Notes: generated by a model from the sequence alone, not told the origin. 64,000 nucleotides of DNA from Elymus sibiricus (GCA_039707655.1 CM077665.1:308016486-308080485), one strand, 5' to 3'. Numbered from the stretch's first letter, positions 1-12,484 are shown. Program-made: numbers and translations.

Positions 1-1247
1 TCACTAGTAATAGGCAAAGTGTTCTTGAGGGTACACGGGAATTTCGTCTAGTCACATTTATCATGTTGGTTTGATTCGTGTTCGCTACTTTGGTAATTTG
101 ATATGTGGGTGGACTGGTGCTAAGGTGCTGTTATTACTTGAACTAACAACCTACTTATGATTAACCCGCTCGCAAGCATCCGCAACTACAAGAAAAGTAT
201 TAAGACAAAGTCTAACCATAGCATTAAACATGTGGATCCAAATCAGCCCCTTACGAAGTAGCGCATAAACTAGGGTTTAAGCTTCTGTCACTCTAGCAAC
301 CCATCATCTAATAACTACTCCACAATGCATTCCCTTAGGCCCATGAATGGTGAATTGTCATGTAGTCGACGTTCACATGACACCACTAAGGGAATCACAA
401 CATACATATCATCAAAATATCAAATTCACATGATTACTTGCAACATGACTTCTCCCGTGACCTCAAGAACAAAGGTAACTACTCACAAATAATAAGCATG
501 CTCAAGATTAGAGAGGTATTGAATAACATATTGGATCTAAACATATAATCTTCCACCAAATAAACCATATAGTAATCAACTATGCACGGTAATCAACACT
601 ACTAGTCACCCACAGGTACCAATCTGAGGTTCCGGTACAAAGATTGAACACAAGAGATGAACTAGGGTTTGAGAGGAGATGGTGCTGTTGAAGATGTTGA
701 TGAAGATTGTTCTCCCAAAGATGATAGGGGTGCGGGTGATGACGAAAGCTTCGATTTCCCCCTCCGGGAGGGAAGTTTCCCCGGCAGAATCGCTCTACCG
801 GAGGGCAAAAGTGCTCCTGCCCAAGTTCCGCCTTGAGGCGGCGGCGCTTCATCCCAAAAGTCCTCCTCTGATTTTTTTTCTAGGTCAAGAGGTACCTTAT
901 ACCAGAAGATGGGCACCGGAGGTGGGCCAGGCTGGGCACAACACATTAGGGCGCGCCCAGGGGGCCTGTCGCGCCCTGGTGGGTTGTGCCCACCTGGGGG
1001 GCCGCCTCCGGTAGTTTCTAGCTCCAGTATTTTTTATGAAATGTAAAAATAATCTCCGTAAAATTTCAGCTTCACTGGAGTTGTGCAGATTAGGTATCTC
1101 TGACGTGCTTTTCTTGGGTCCAGAATTCCAGCTGTCGGTATTCTCCCTCCATGTGTAAACCTTGCATATTATGAGAGAAAAGGCATTAGAATCACTCCCC
1201 AAAGCATTATTATTCAACAAAACAAAGTAAATAACAGTAGGAAATCA
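1..1247 (-). mobile_element. LTR (partial) of a gypsy-type element, minus strand
   Basis: Read on the minus strand this begins with TG at 1247, exactly where the gag homology of Ath1 starts, and runs off the left window edge. It is non-coding on both strands. It carries a TATAAGG-like box (minus, about 897-903) and a GC-rich foldback at about 930-1012, arranged as in the other gypsy LTRs here. I therefore call it the 5' end of a minus-strand LTR inserted in the Ath1 gag. The other end and the TSD lie outside the window, so solo LTR and complete element cannot be told apart. Confidence 0.55.
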
Positions 1248-2555
1248 TGATGCAAAATGGACGTATCACTGCTCTATTTACCAATGATGAAAAGTTACGC
1301 TACTATTATATCCTTAAGCCTTTTCCTTTCTCGCTAAAAGGCGAGGCTAAGGAATGGTTTCTTTCTCTTGCCCCTGGTTGTATGCGTAGTCCCCAGGATA
1401 TGCTCCATTATTTCTCTGCAAAATATTTTCCTGCTCATAAGAAACAAGCTGCCTTATAGGAAATATTTAACTTTGTGCAAATTGAAGAAGAGAATCTCCC
1501 TCAAGCTTGCGAGAGGCTTCTCCGGTTATTTAGAGCTTTGCCTGATTGTCCTCTTAAGAAAAATGAAATTCTCGATATCTTTTATAATGCACTAACCAAT
1601 GCTTCTAGGGACTTCCTAGATAGTTGTGCTGGTTGTGTTTTTAGGGAAAGAACTATCGGTCAAGCTGAAGAATTATTGAATAACATATTGCAAAATGCCG
1701 ATGATTGGACACTTCCTGAACCACCTCCAGAACCTATTCAAAAGAAGAGAGGTATTCTATTCCTCAACCCTGAAGATATGCAAGAAGCAAAAAGATATAT
1801 GAAGGAGAAAGGTATTAAAATTGAGGATGTCAAGAAACTACCACATATTGAAAAAATACATGGACTTGATAACCCGACACAGGTAGTAGAGGTAAACTCT
1901 CTCCGTTCCTTTAGTGAAAATGATATACCTTACAATAAGACTCCTGAACAATGCATGGATGAATATGATGATTATGTTGTCAAGCAAGAACACTTCAACA
2001 ATTATGTCAAGGATCAATTGAGACGTAATGCCATGATGATAGACCGTTTAAGTGACTTAATGTTTAGAATTGCTAATGATGTGAAAGGTCTAGGTAAACA
2101 TGCTTCTATGGTTCACACCCAACTAGATCAAGTTGCTAAGTCACAAAATGATTTGCTTGCTAAAATAAATGATAATATGAATGATCATGATGTTAGAGTA
2201 ATGACTAGGGGAGGTCGTATGACCCAAGAACCTCTCTACTCAGAGGATCATCCTAAAAGAATTGAATAGGATTCCTAGTGAATTAATGTTGATTCACCTA
2301 GTTCCTCTAATAAGAAAAAGAAGAAGAAAAGCGATATGAACTTGCATGCTTCTAGTGAACCTGTTATAGAAACACCTACTGAGAAACATAATGATGCTTC
2401 TATTCCTGATGCTGAGACACAATCTGGTAGTGAACATGCACCTAGTGATAATGAAAAGGAAGATGAAAATGATACTGTGCATGTAGATGCTCAACCAGAT
2501 AGTAATAAAGAACATGATAATGATATAGAGGTACCTGCGGAGGATCTTGATAACC
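1248..2555 (+). pseudogene. gag: Ath1 gag, first part (disrupted)
   Basis: Capsid-type Gag of an Athila-like element. The Retrotrans_gag-like core is visible from the start (YYILKPFPFSLKGEAKEWF), followed by a hydrophilic coiled region ending in acidic repeats. One reading frame covers 1248-2555 but contains TAG at 1457-1459 and a cluster of stops at 2267-2281. The 1457 stop lies at the same codon as a TAG in Ath3 (36250-36252). The 5' end is cut by the minus LTR. The frame is cut at 2555 by Ath2, and homology resumes at 10852. Confidence 0.8.
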
Positions 2556-4142
2556 TGCTACTTCTTGAGCTTGCGTTGGTTTTCCCTTGAAGAGGAAAGG
2601 GTGATGTAGCAAAGTAGATAAGTATTTCCCTCAATTGTTGAGAGCCAAGGTATCAATCCAGTAGGAGATACAAGCAAGTCCCCAATAGATGTACCTACAC
2701 AAATAATCAAACACTTGCACACAACGCTAAAAGGGGTTGTCAATCCCTTCACGGTTACTTGTAAGGATGAGATCTGATAGAGATAGATATAGAAGATTAC
2801 TAAAACGAAAAGTAAAACAAAAGTAAAAAGATTGCAGCAAAGTATTTTTTGGTATTTTTGGTTTATATATCTGAAAATATAATATGGAAAAGAGACCCGG
2901 GGGCCATAGGTTTCACTAGAGGCTTCTCTCTTGAAGGAAAATAATACGGTGGGTGAACAAATTGCTGTCGAGCAATTGATAGAAAAGTGCATAGTTATGA
3001 CGATATCCAAGGCAATGATTATGCATATAGGCATCACGTCCGTGTCAAGTAGACCGAAACGATTCTGCATCTACTACTATTACTCCACACATCGACCGAC
3101 TCCTGCCTGCATCTAGAGTATTAAGTTCATGAAGAACAGAGTAACGCATTAAGTAAGATGACATGATGTAGAGGGATAAACTCAAGCAATATGATGAAAA
3201 CCCCATATTTTTATCATTGATGGCAACAATACAAATACGTGCCTCGCTACCCCTACTTTGTCACTGGGTGAGGACACCGCAAGATTGAACCCAAAACCAA
3301 GCACTTCTCCCATTGCAAGAATTACCAATCTAGTTGGCCAAACCAAAACAATAACTCGAAGAGACTTGCAAGGATATGAAATCATGCATATAAGAATTCA
3401 GAGAAGATTCAAATAATATTCATAGATAATCTGATCATAAACCCACAATTCATCGGATCTCGGCAAACACACCGCAAAAGAGTATTACATCGGATAGATC
3501 TCCACAAAGATCATGAATAACATGGTATTGAAGAACAAAGAGAGAGAAGAATCCATCTAGCTACTAGCTATGGACCCGAAGGTCTGTGGTGGACTACTCA
3601 CGCATCATCGAAAGGGCAATGGAGTTGATGTAGATGACCTCCGTGATTGAATCCCCCTCCGGCAGATTACCGGAAAAGGCTCCAAGATGGGATCTCACGG
3701 GAACAGAGGGTTCCGGCGGCGGAAAAGTATTTTCGTGGCTCTCTTTGGTATTGGGGGAATATTTGGGAATTTATAGGCCGAGGAATAGGGTTAGGAGAGT
3801 TGTCATGGGGCCACAAGCCAGGGGGGCGCCCCCCCCTAGGGCGCGCCCTGGTGGCTTGTGACCTCACGGCAGGTCTCCTGCCTTCGTCTCCAAGTCTGGC
3901 AGGTTTCTTCTGGTCCAAGAAAAATTATTCCAAAAATTTTACTCCGTTTGGACTCCGTTTAATATTCCTTATCTGCAATACTCAAAAACAAGGAAAAAAG
4001 AGAAACTGGCACTAGGCACTAGGTTAATAGGTTAGTCCCAAAAATAATATAAAATAGCATATTAATGCATATAAAACATCCAAAACAGATAATATAATAG
4101 CATGGAACAATCAAAAATTATAGATACGTTGGAGACGTATCA
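2556..4142 (-). repeat. Ath2 3' LTR
   Basis: 1587 bp, TG..CA on the minus strand. A TATA box (TATAAAT on the minus strand, 3769-3775) lies beside a strong GC-rich foldback at about 3806-3862. The adjoining PPT at 4143-4157 reads AGCATCCCCAAGCTT on the plus strand, which fixes the orientation. Confidence 0.92.
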
Positions 4143-6952
4143 AGCATCCCCAAGCTTAATTCCTGCTCGTCCTCGAGTAGGTAAATGATAAAAACAGAAT
4201 TTTTGATGTGGAATGCTACCTAACATATTTATCCATGTAATATTCTTTATTGTGGCATGAATATTCAGATCCATAAGATTCAAAACAAAAGCTCAATATT
4301 GACATAAAAACAGTAATACTTCAAGCATACTAACAAACAATTGTGTCCTTTCAAAATAGCATGGCCTTAGAAAGTTATCCCTACAAAATCATATAGTCTG
4401 GCTATGCTCCATCTTCACCACACAAAGTTAAATCATGCGCACCCCCGATGACAAGTCAAGCAATTGTTTCACCCCTTTTATGTTCTCAAACCTTTTCAAC
4501 TTTCACGCAATACATGAGCGTGAGCCATGGATATAGCACTATGGGTGGAATAGAATATGATGGAGGTGGTGTGGAAAAAGGAGAAGATAGTCTCACATCA
4601 ACTAGGCGTATCAACGGGCTATGGAGATGCCCATCAATAGATATCAATGTGAGTGAGTAGGGATTGCCATGCAACGAATGCACTAGAGCTATAAGTGTAT
4701 GAAAGCTCAAAAAGAAACTAAGTGGGTGTGCATCCAACTTGCTTGCTCACGAAGACCTAGGGCAATTTGTGTAAGCCCATAATTGGAATATACAAGCCAA
4801 GTTATATAATGAAAAATTTCCACTAGTATATGAAAGTGACAAAATAGGAGACTCTCTATCATGAAGATCAAGGTGCTACTTTGAAGCAAAAGTGTTGAAA
4901 AAAGATAGTAACATTGTCCCTTCTCTCTTTTGTCTCAAATTTTTTTTGGTGGGCATCTTTGGCCTCTTTTTTTTATTTGGGCTTCATTGGCCTCTTTTAT
5001 TATTTGTAAAGTCCGGAGACTCATCCCTTCTTGTGAGGGAATCATAGCTTCCATCATCCTTTCCTCACATGGGAGAATGCTCTAATAATGATGATCATAA
5101 CACTTTTATTTACTTACAACTCGATACCTACAACAAGATATGACTCTATATGAATGCTTCCGGTGGTGAACCGGGATGGGCAATGATCTAGCATAGCAAA
5201 TGACAACAAAAAAACGGACAAGCCATGAAAACATCATGCTAGCTGTCTTACGATCATGCAAAGCAATATGACAATGATGGTGCGTGTCATAAAAAAACGG
5301 AACGGTGGAAGTTGCATGGCAATATATCTCGGAATGTCTATGGAAATGCCATAATAGGAAGGAATGGTGGCTGTTTTGAGGAAGGTGGGTTTAATGCACC
5401 GACGAAAGTTGTGCGGTACTACAGAGGCTAGCAAAGGTGGAAGGGTGAGAGTGCGTATAATCCATGGACTCACATTACTTATAAAGAACTCACATACTTA
5501 TTGCAAAAATATATTAGTTATCGAAGAAAAGTGTTAGACGCATGCTCCTAGGGGAGAGGTTGGTAGGAGTAAACCATCGCGCGCTCCCGACCCTCACACA
5601 AAGGATGACAATCATTAAATAAATCATGCTCCGACTTTGGTACATAACGGTTCACCATACGTGCATGCTACTGGAGTCACAAACTTTAACACATGTATTT
5701 TTACCACTCCACAATTACTCACTAGCATGACTCTAACATCACCATCTTTATATCTCAAAACTATATGCAAGGAGTCCAACTTCTCATAGTATTCAATGCA
5801 CTTTATATGAAAGTTTTTATTATATCCCTCTTGGATGCCCATTATATTAGGACTAAATTCATAACCTAAACCAATTACCATGCTGTTTAAAGACTCTCAA
5901 AATAATATAAGTGAGGTACGAGAGTTCAATTATTTCTATAAAATAAAACACCGCCGTGCTCTAAAAAGATATAAGTGAAGCACTAAAGCAACATTGCCTA
6001 GCTCAAAAGATATAAGTGAAGCACATAGAGTATCCTAATAAATTCACGATTAGTGCATGTACTTCTCAAAAGATGTGTGCAGCAAGGATGATTGTGGCAA
6101 ACTAAAAATAAAAGACTCATATCATACAAGACGCTCCAAGCAAAACACATATCATGTGGTGAATAAAAATATAGCCTCAAGTAAATTTACCGATGGATTG
6201 AAGACGAAAGAGGGGATGCCTTCCGGGGTATCCCAAAGCTTGGCTCTTTGGTATCCTTGAATATGGCTTGGGGTTCCTTGGGCATCCCCAAGCTTAGGCT
6301 TTTGCCACTCCTTATTCCATAGTCCATCAAATCTTTACCCAAAACTTGAAAACTTCACAACACAAAACTCAACAGAAAACTCGTGAGATCCGTTAGTATA
6401 AGAAAAATAAATCACCACTTTAGGTACTGTTGTGAACTCATTCTTTATTTATATTGGTGTAATATATACTGTATTATAACTTCTCCATGGTTCATACCCC
6501 CCGATACAACCCAGAGATACATCAAAATAAGCAAACAACACAAAGAAAACAGAATCTGTCAAAAACAGAACAGTCTGTAGCAATCTGTAGACTTCGAATA
6601 CTTCCTTAACTCCAAAAATTCTGAAAAATTAGGAAATCAGGGGAATTTGTATATCAATCTTGTGTAAAAAATTCAGATCCAATTGACGCTCTGGTGAATT
6701 TATAAAATTCCTGGACTGATCGCAAAAGTTTCTGTTTTTCAGCAAAACCAAATCAACAATCACCGTAAACCATCCCAAAGGTCTTACTTGGCACAAACAC
6801 TAATTAAAACAATAAAACACAATTACTACATAGGTAATAATGTGCAAAACACTCAAGAACAGAAGCAAAAAACAGAAACATCAAATAAAATTGGGTTGCC
6901 TCCCAACAAGTGCTATTGTTTAACGCCCCTAGCTAGGCATAACGCAATAGAT
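4143..6952 (-). other. Ath2 non-coding 3' internal region
   Basis: About 2.8 kb between the protease stop and the 3' LTR. No ORF here resembles a known protein and the short ORFs have no consistent composition. It occupies the place where RT, RNase H and integrase would lie in an autonomous element. Near 6890-6960 a short conserved-looking non-coding stretch follows the protease stop. The region has the AT-rich composition of the rest of the element. Confidence 0.7.
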
Positions 6953-7714
6953 CTAGGTATTGTCATCTTTGGTATACAATCCATAAGTAGCTCTCATAAT
7001 AGATTCATAAGGTAATTTAATTTTCTTTCTAGGAAATTGTTCCATGCCTTTCCTTAATGTAAATTGGAATCTAATGTTTCCTTCCTTCATATCAATAATT
7101 GCACCAATCGTTCTAATGAAAGGTCTACCAAGAATAATAGGACATGTAGGATTGCAATCTATATCAAGAACTATGAAATCTATTGGAACATAATTCCTAT
7201 TTGCAACAATAAGAACATAATTAATCCTTCCCATAGGTTTCTTAATAGTGGAATCCGCTAGATGCAAATTTAAAGAGCAATCATCAAGATCATGGAAACC
7301 TAGCACATCACATAAAGTTTTCGGAATCGTGGAAATGCTAGCACCCAAATCACACAAAGCATGGCACTCATAATCTTTAATTTTAATATTAATAGTAGGT
7401 TCCCACTCATCATAAAGCTTTCTAGGTATATAAACTTCCCACTCAAGTTTTTCTTCAAAAGATTTAATCATAGCATCAACAATATGTTTAGTAAAAGCTT
7501 TATTTTGATTATAAGCATGCGGAGAATTCAACATGGATTGCAACAAGGAAACACAATCAATCAAAGAACAACTATCATAATTAAAGTCCTTGAAATCCAA
7601 AAGAGTGGGTTCATTGCTATTTAAAGTTTTGACCTCTTCAATCCCACTTTTATCAATCTTAGCATTAAGATCTATAAACTCCGAATCATTGGGACGCCTT
7701 TTAACTAAAGTTGA
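6953..7714 (-). CDS. Ath2 aspartic protease domain (in frame with gag, after one TAG)
   Basis: Retroviral-type aspartic protease domain that would cleave the Gag polyprotein. The residues CDLGASIST form the active-site loop in the D-L-G-A form usual in Athila/Tat-type plant elements, and IILGRPF is the second conserved block about 85 residues later. The frame is the same as gag and continues without a break from the gag TAG (7715-7717) to TAA near 6953. An internal ATG gives 215 aa from 7600. Nothing homologous to reverse transcriptase follows the protease. It may be made by readthrough of the amber codon, or may be a stop-disabled gag-pro. Confidence 0.8.
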   Translation of the reverse strand, partial: STLVKRRPNDSEFIDLNAKIDKSGIEEVKTLNSNEPTLLDFKDFNYDSCSLIDCVSLLQSMLNSPHAYNQNKAFTKHIVDAMIKSFEEKLEWEVYIPRKLYDEWEPTINIKIKDYECHALCDLGASISTIPKTLCDVLGFHDLDDCSLNLHLADSTIKKPMGRINYVLIVANRNYVPIDFIVLDIDCNPTCPIILGRPFIRTIGAIIDMKEGNIRFQFTLRKGMEQFPRKKIKLPYESIMRATYGLYTKDDNT

Positions 7715-9028
7715 CTAATATCCAGTCCCATCTTTATCAAGATTTGCATTAGAAAACAAAGATTCAATAGGATTCACATCAATCACTTTAAGATCTTCAT
7801 CATTATTCTCACGAGAACACACCTTTTCAAGCCATTCACGCTTAGCGCGAATTCTAGCGGTTCTTTCCTTACACTCATCAATAGAAGTTATCATAGCTTT
7901 TAAAGACTCATTAATATCACACTTAGGTGGAATAGATCTAATTTTCAAAGAATCAATCTCAAGAGAAATTCTATCAACGTTCCTAGCCAAATCATCAATC
8001 TTGAGCAATTTTTCTTCAATCGTAGCATTGAAAACCTTTTGCGAACTAATAAATTCTTTAATATTATTCTCAAGATGAGAGAGCATCTTATTATAATTTC
8101 CATAAGAATTGTTGTCAGAATTAACATAATTATTAGAGGAATTACTAGGAAACGGCCTAGGGTTGAAATTGCCTCTATACGCGTTATTACCAAAATTGTT
8201 CCTACCAACAAAATTCACATCCATAGATTCATTATTATTTCCAATCAAAGAAGACAAAGGCATATCATTAGGATCAATAGGAGCACTCTTACTAGCAAAC
8301 AATTTCATTAATTCATCCATCTTTTCACTCAAAGTGTTTATTTCTTCAATAGCATGCACTTTTTTACTAGTAGGAGATCTTTCGGTATGCCATTGAGAGT
8401 AATTTGCCATAATATTATCTAGGAGTTTAGTAGATTCTCCTAATGTGATTTCCATAAAAGTACCACCCGCGGCGGAATCTAAAAGATTTCTAGAAGCAAA
8501 ATTCAATCCCGCATAAAAAAATTGTATAATCATCCATAAACTCAAACCATGTGCGGGGCAATTTCTAATCATTAGTTTCATCCTCTCCCAAGATTGTGCA
8601 ACATGCTCTTGATCAAGTTGCTTAAAATTCATTATATCGTTCCTAAGGGAGATGATCTTAGCGGGCGGAAAGTACTTGGAAATAAAAGCATCTTTACACT
8701 TATTCCATGAATCAATACTATTTTTAGGCAAAGATGAAAACCAAGTTTTAGCACGATCTCGCAGTGAGAAAGGAAATAGCTTCAATTTAACAATATCATT
8801 ATCCACATCTTTGTTCTTTTGCATATCACACAACTCAACGAAAGTATTTATATGGGATGCGGCATCTTCATCAGGAAGGCCGGAAAATTGTTCTTTCATA
8901 ACAAGATTAAGCAAAGCAGCATTAATTTCATAAGATTCCGCACTAGTGGCGGGAGCAATCAGAGTACTAATAAAATCATTATTATTAGTATTGGAAAAGT
9001 CACACAACTTGGTATTCTCTTGAGTCAT
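7715..9028 (-). CDS. gag: Ath2 Gag, 437 aa
   Basis: Structural Gag protein forming the virus-like particle. The start ATG at 9028 lies about 200 bp downstream of the PBS, as expected for the first ORF. Residues of roughly 45-200 match the Retrotrans_gag (PF03732) pattern: LKLFPFSLRDRAKTWFSSLP, then SKYFPPAK, then SWERMKLMIRNCPAHGL. The C-terminal third is Asn-rich, followed by a predicted coiled coil and a basic stretch. I see no zinc knuckle. The frame is intact to TAG at 7715-7717 and continues in the same frame into the protease. Confidence 0.88.
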   Translation of the reverse strand: MTQENTKLCDFSNTNNNDFISTLIAPATSAESYEINAALLNLVMKEQFSGLPDEDAASHINTFVELCDMQKNKDVDNDIVKLKLFPFSLRDRAKTWFSSLPKNSIDSWNKCKDAFISKYFPPAKIISLRNDIMNFKQLDQEHVAQSWERMKLMIRNCPAHGLSLWMIIQFFYAGLNFASRNLLDSAAGGTFMEITLGESTKLLDNIMANYSQWHTERSPTSKKVHAIEEINTLSEKMDELMKLFASKSAPIDPNDMPLSSLIGNNNESMDVNFVGRNNFGNNAYRGNFNPRPFPSNSSNNYVNSDNNSYGNYNKMLSHLENNIKEFISSQKVFNATIEEKLLKIDDLARNVDRISLEIDSLKIRSIPPKCDINESLKAMITSIDECKERTARIRAKREWLEKVCSRENNDEDLKVIDVNPIESLFSNANLDKDGTGY

Positions 9029-9228
9029 CGTGACAAAGCAAGCAATCTAGCACACAAGCAAACAAAGAGTAAACGAAAAGACGAATGGAAGAAGGGCGAA
9101 TAAAAAGGCAAATCTTTTCTGAAAATTGTTTTAGAAGTGGGGGAGAGGAAAACGAGAGGCAAATGGCAAATAATGTAAATGCAAGAGATGAGTTTGTGAT
9201 GGGTACTTGGTAGGCTTGATGTAGATCT

Positions 9229-9245
9229 CCCCGGCAACGGCGCCA
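9229..9245 (-). promoter_or_regulatory. Ath2 primer binding site
   Basis: On the minus strand this reads TGGCGCCGTTGCCGGGG, just inside the 5' LTR (LTR end at 9257). The sequence is the one commonly attributed to tRNA-Asp priming in Athila-type elements (knowledge, not tested here). Ath3 has the same core at about 35361-35376. Confidence 0.8.
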
Positions 9246-9256
9246 GAAATCCTTCT

Positions 9257-10846
9257 TGCTACTTCTTGAGCTTACATTGGTTTTCCCTTGAAGAGGAAAG
9301 GGTGATGCGGCAAAGTAGATAAGTATTTCCCTCAGTTGTTGAGAACCAAGGTATCAATCCAGTAGGAGATACAAGCAAGTCCCCAATAGATGTACCTAGA
9401 CAAATAATCAAACACTTGCACCCAACGCTAAAAGGGGTTGCCAATCCCTTCATGGTTACTTGCAAGGATGAGATCTGATAGAGATAGATATAGAAGATTA
9501 CTAAAACAAAAAGTAAAACAAAAGTAAAAAGATTGCAGCAAAGTATTTTTGGTATTTTTGGTTTATAGATCTAAAAATATATTATGGAAAATAGACCCGG
9601 GGGCCATAGGTTTCACTAGAGGCTTCTCTCTTGAAGGAAAATAATACGGTGGGTGAACAAATTACTGTCGAGCAATTGATAGAAAAGTGCATAGTTATGA
9701 CGATATCCAAGGCAATGATTATGCATATAGGCATCACATCCGTGTCAAGTAGACCAAAACGATTCTGCATCTACTACTATTACTCCACACATCGACCGAC
9801 TCCTGCCTACATCTAGAGTATTAAGTTCATGAAAAACAGAGTAACGCATTAAGTAAGACGACATGATGTAGAGGGATAAACTCAAGCAATATGATGAAAA
9901 CCCCATCTTTTTATCCTTGATGGCAACAATACAAATACGTGCCTCGCTACCCCTACTTTGTCACTGGGTGAGGACACCGCAAGATTGAACCCAAAACCAA
10001 GCACTTCTCCCATTGCAAGAATTACCAATCTAGTTGGCCAAACCAAACCAATAACTCGAAGAGACTTGCAAGGATATGAAATCTTGCATATAAGAATTCA
10101 GAGAAGATTCAAATAATATTCATAGATAATCTGATCATAAACCCACAATTCATCGGATCTCGGCAAACACACCGCAAAAGAGTATTACATCGGATAGATC
10201 TCCACAAAGATCATGAAAAACATGGTATTGAAGAGCAAAGAGAGAGAAGAAGCCATCTAGCTACTAGCTATGGACCCGAAGGTCTGTGGTGGACTACTCA
10301 CGCATCATCGGAAGGGCAATGGAGTTGATGTAGATGCCCTCCGTGATCGAATCCCCCTCCGGCAGATTACCGAAAAAGGCTCCAAGATGGGATCTCACGG
10401 GAACAGAGGGTTCCAGCGGCGGAAAAGTATTTTCGTGGCTCTCTTTGGTATTGGGGGGAATATTTGGGAATTTATAGGCCGAAGAATAGGGTTAGGAGCG
10501 CTGTCGTGGGGCCACAAGCCAGGGGGGCATGCCCCCCCCCTAGGGCGCGCCCTGGTGGCTTGTGACCTCACGGCAGGTCTCCTGCCTTCGTCTCCAAGTC
10601 TGGCAGGTTTCTTCTGGTCCAAGAAAAATCATTCCGAAGATTTTATTCCGTTTGGACTCCGTTTAATATTCCTTATCTGCAATACTCAAAAACAAGGAAA
10701 AAACAGAAACTGGCACTAGGCACTAGGTTAATAGGTTAGTCCCAAAAATAATATAAAATAGCATATTAATGCATATAAAACATCCAAAACAGATAATATA
10801 ATAGCATGGAACAATAAAAAATTATAGATATGTTGGAGACGTATCA
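9257..10846 (-). repeat. Ath2 5' LTR
   Basis: 1590 bp, nearly identical to 2556-4142. On the minus strand the TATA box (TATAAAT, 10470-10476) lies close to a GC-rich foldback at about 10510-10564. The promoter of this LTR would drive the gag-protease transcript leftward. Confidence 0.92.
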
Positions 10847-10851
10847 TAACC

Positions 10852-11677
10852 CACCTCCTAAAAATAAATGTTATGATAAGAGAGACTTTGTTGCTAGGAA
10901 ACATGGAAGGGAAAGAGAGACATGGGTTAAAAAAACCCATGCCATTCCCTCGTAAGCCTTCTAAGAATAAGGATGATGAATATTTTGAGCGCTTTCCTGA
11001 AATTATCAGGCCCGTCTTTTTGCGTACTTGTTTGACCGATATATTGAAAATGCCTCTGTATGCTAAGTATATGAAAGATATTATTACCAACAAAAGAAAG
11101 ATACCTGAAGATGAAATTGCTGCATGCTTGCCAATTATTCTTTTGATGGAGGAATACCTAAGAAGCTAGGATATCCTGGCATACCACAATACCTTGCTCT
11201 ATTAAAAGAAATTATGTTAAAACTGCCTTATGTGATTTAGGAGCCGGTGTTAGTGTTATGCCTTTATCCGTTTATAAAAGACTTGATTTGAGTAAGCTAA
11301 CACCTACTGAGATATCTTTGCAAATGGATGATAAATCCACCGCTTTACCTATTGGAATTTGCGAGGACGTTCCTGTTGTGGTTTCAAACGTTACTATCTT
11401 GACAGACTTTGTTATTCTTGATATGCCCGAGGACGACAATATGTCGATCATCCTTGGTAGACCATTCTTAAATACTGCAGGGGTTGTTATTGATTGCAAT
11501 AAAATCAAGGTTACCTTTCACGTCAATGGCAAGCAACATACCATGCATTTTCCGAAGAAGCAAACTTTGGTTAACAATATTAATGTCATTGAGCCTATTC
11601 CCACAGTTATCATTGGAAGTTTTGCAATTCCTCTACCTACTGTTAAGAAGAAATATTACAATTTTATTGTTGGGTAG
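10852..11677 (+). pseudogene. Ath1 gag C-terminus and aspartic protease (frameshifted)
   Basis: Continuation of the Ath1 gag-pro after the Ath2 insertion. The first part (to about 11169) matches the Ath3 linker, including the FVARKHG and KKPMPFP blocks. A 1-base deletion relative to Ath3, near 11120, shifts the frame. The second part (11258-11677) holds the protease end: the loop LGAGVSVMP overlaps about 11237-11263, and IILGRPFLNTAG lies at about 11450-11486. It ends in TAG at 11675. Reverse transcriptase does not follow. Confidence 0.8.
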
Positions 11678-12484
11678 GTGCAAATCCCCATTGAGGTAAC
11701 CTAGTGACATACAAAAATTCTTCGGTTGCAAGTTAACGGGAAACGGTTATTAATAAGACTTGATCAACCTTATTAATGGATCCTTTTCGGAAGACATGTG
11801 ATTGATGAATTTAGTACTCACGATTCTCTGTATTAAAAGTTTATCCTCTGTTATTTTTAGTTTATATAAAATAAATTAGCATGGTTTTCTGTTTTTCTAT
11901 TTTTCCCGTGCATAAAAAAATGCCAGAAAATAAAAAGTTTCAGATTGCCACCAAATTTTAATGTGAATTTTTCTTGATTAAATAAAAAAAATTGGCATAA
12001 AAATAACAGCAGGGGACTGCACTTGTGGGGCACCACACATCAGGGCGCGGCCCCCCTAGGTCGTGCCGTGATGGTTTGTGGGGCCCACAAGGCCCCCCTT
12101 CCTTATCCCTTCATCCCACTCTTCCTCCTACCTCCAGCAAAAAAATCCTATCCATCTCCCTCCCGTGTTCTTCACCCAGATAGTGAATTTTCGATCTCTT
12201 TGCTCGGAACTCCGTTTTCGAAACTATTTTGAGGAATTGTTCCTTGGTATGTGACTCCTCCACTCCCCCAATTAGTTTTTGTTTTAGTGGTTTATATTTT
12301 GCATAATGTGTTGCACTTGGTGCTGCATAAAATGAGCTTGCATGTTGAATTCTTTGAGTTCCAAGTAGTATGAATGCTTGATATAGCCTCTAGGCATCCA
12401 TATGAGTAGTTGCTATCAATCTTGCAAAGTTTTATTGACATGAATTTGTGGCTCAAAAAATTTCAGAAATTTGTGCTTAGGAAG
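11678..12484 (+). promoter_or_regulatory. Ath1 inter-ORF region with LTR-like module
   Basis: Non-coding, about 800 bp, between the protease and the second ORF. The order of signals at about 11900-12180 repeats that of the Ath LTRs: an AT-rich stretch, a TGGCA block, then a GC-rich foldback (about 12024-12090) ending GTTTGTGGGG, then a pyrimidine-rich run. The same arrangement lies at 38330-38600 in Ath3. I infer an internal promoter or a relic of one. I find no good TATA box here. Confidence 0.45.

Larger units (their letters stand above)
2556..10846 (-). mobile_element. Ath2: complete Athila-like LTR retrotransposon, 8291 bp, minus strand
   Basis: Flanked by the 5-bp TSD TAACC (2551-2555 and 10847-10851) and inserted in the Ath1 gag. 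On the minus strand the order is 5' LTR 9257-10846, PBS 9229-9245, gag 9028-7715, protease to 6953, about 2.8 kb of non-coding sequence, PPT at about 4143-4157, and 3' LTR 2556-4142. The LTRs start TGATACGTCTCC and end AAGTAGCA. By eye the two LTRs show only a few dozen differences over about 1590 bp, suggesting a fairly recent insertion. There is no RT, RNase H or integrase, so it is a non-autonomous derivative. Confidence 0.93.

Noticed and set aside
580..1220. Short ORFs on both strands at the left edge
   Set aside because: They overlap each other in an LTR, with no domain and no consistent frame.
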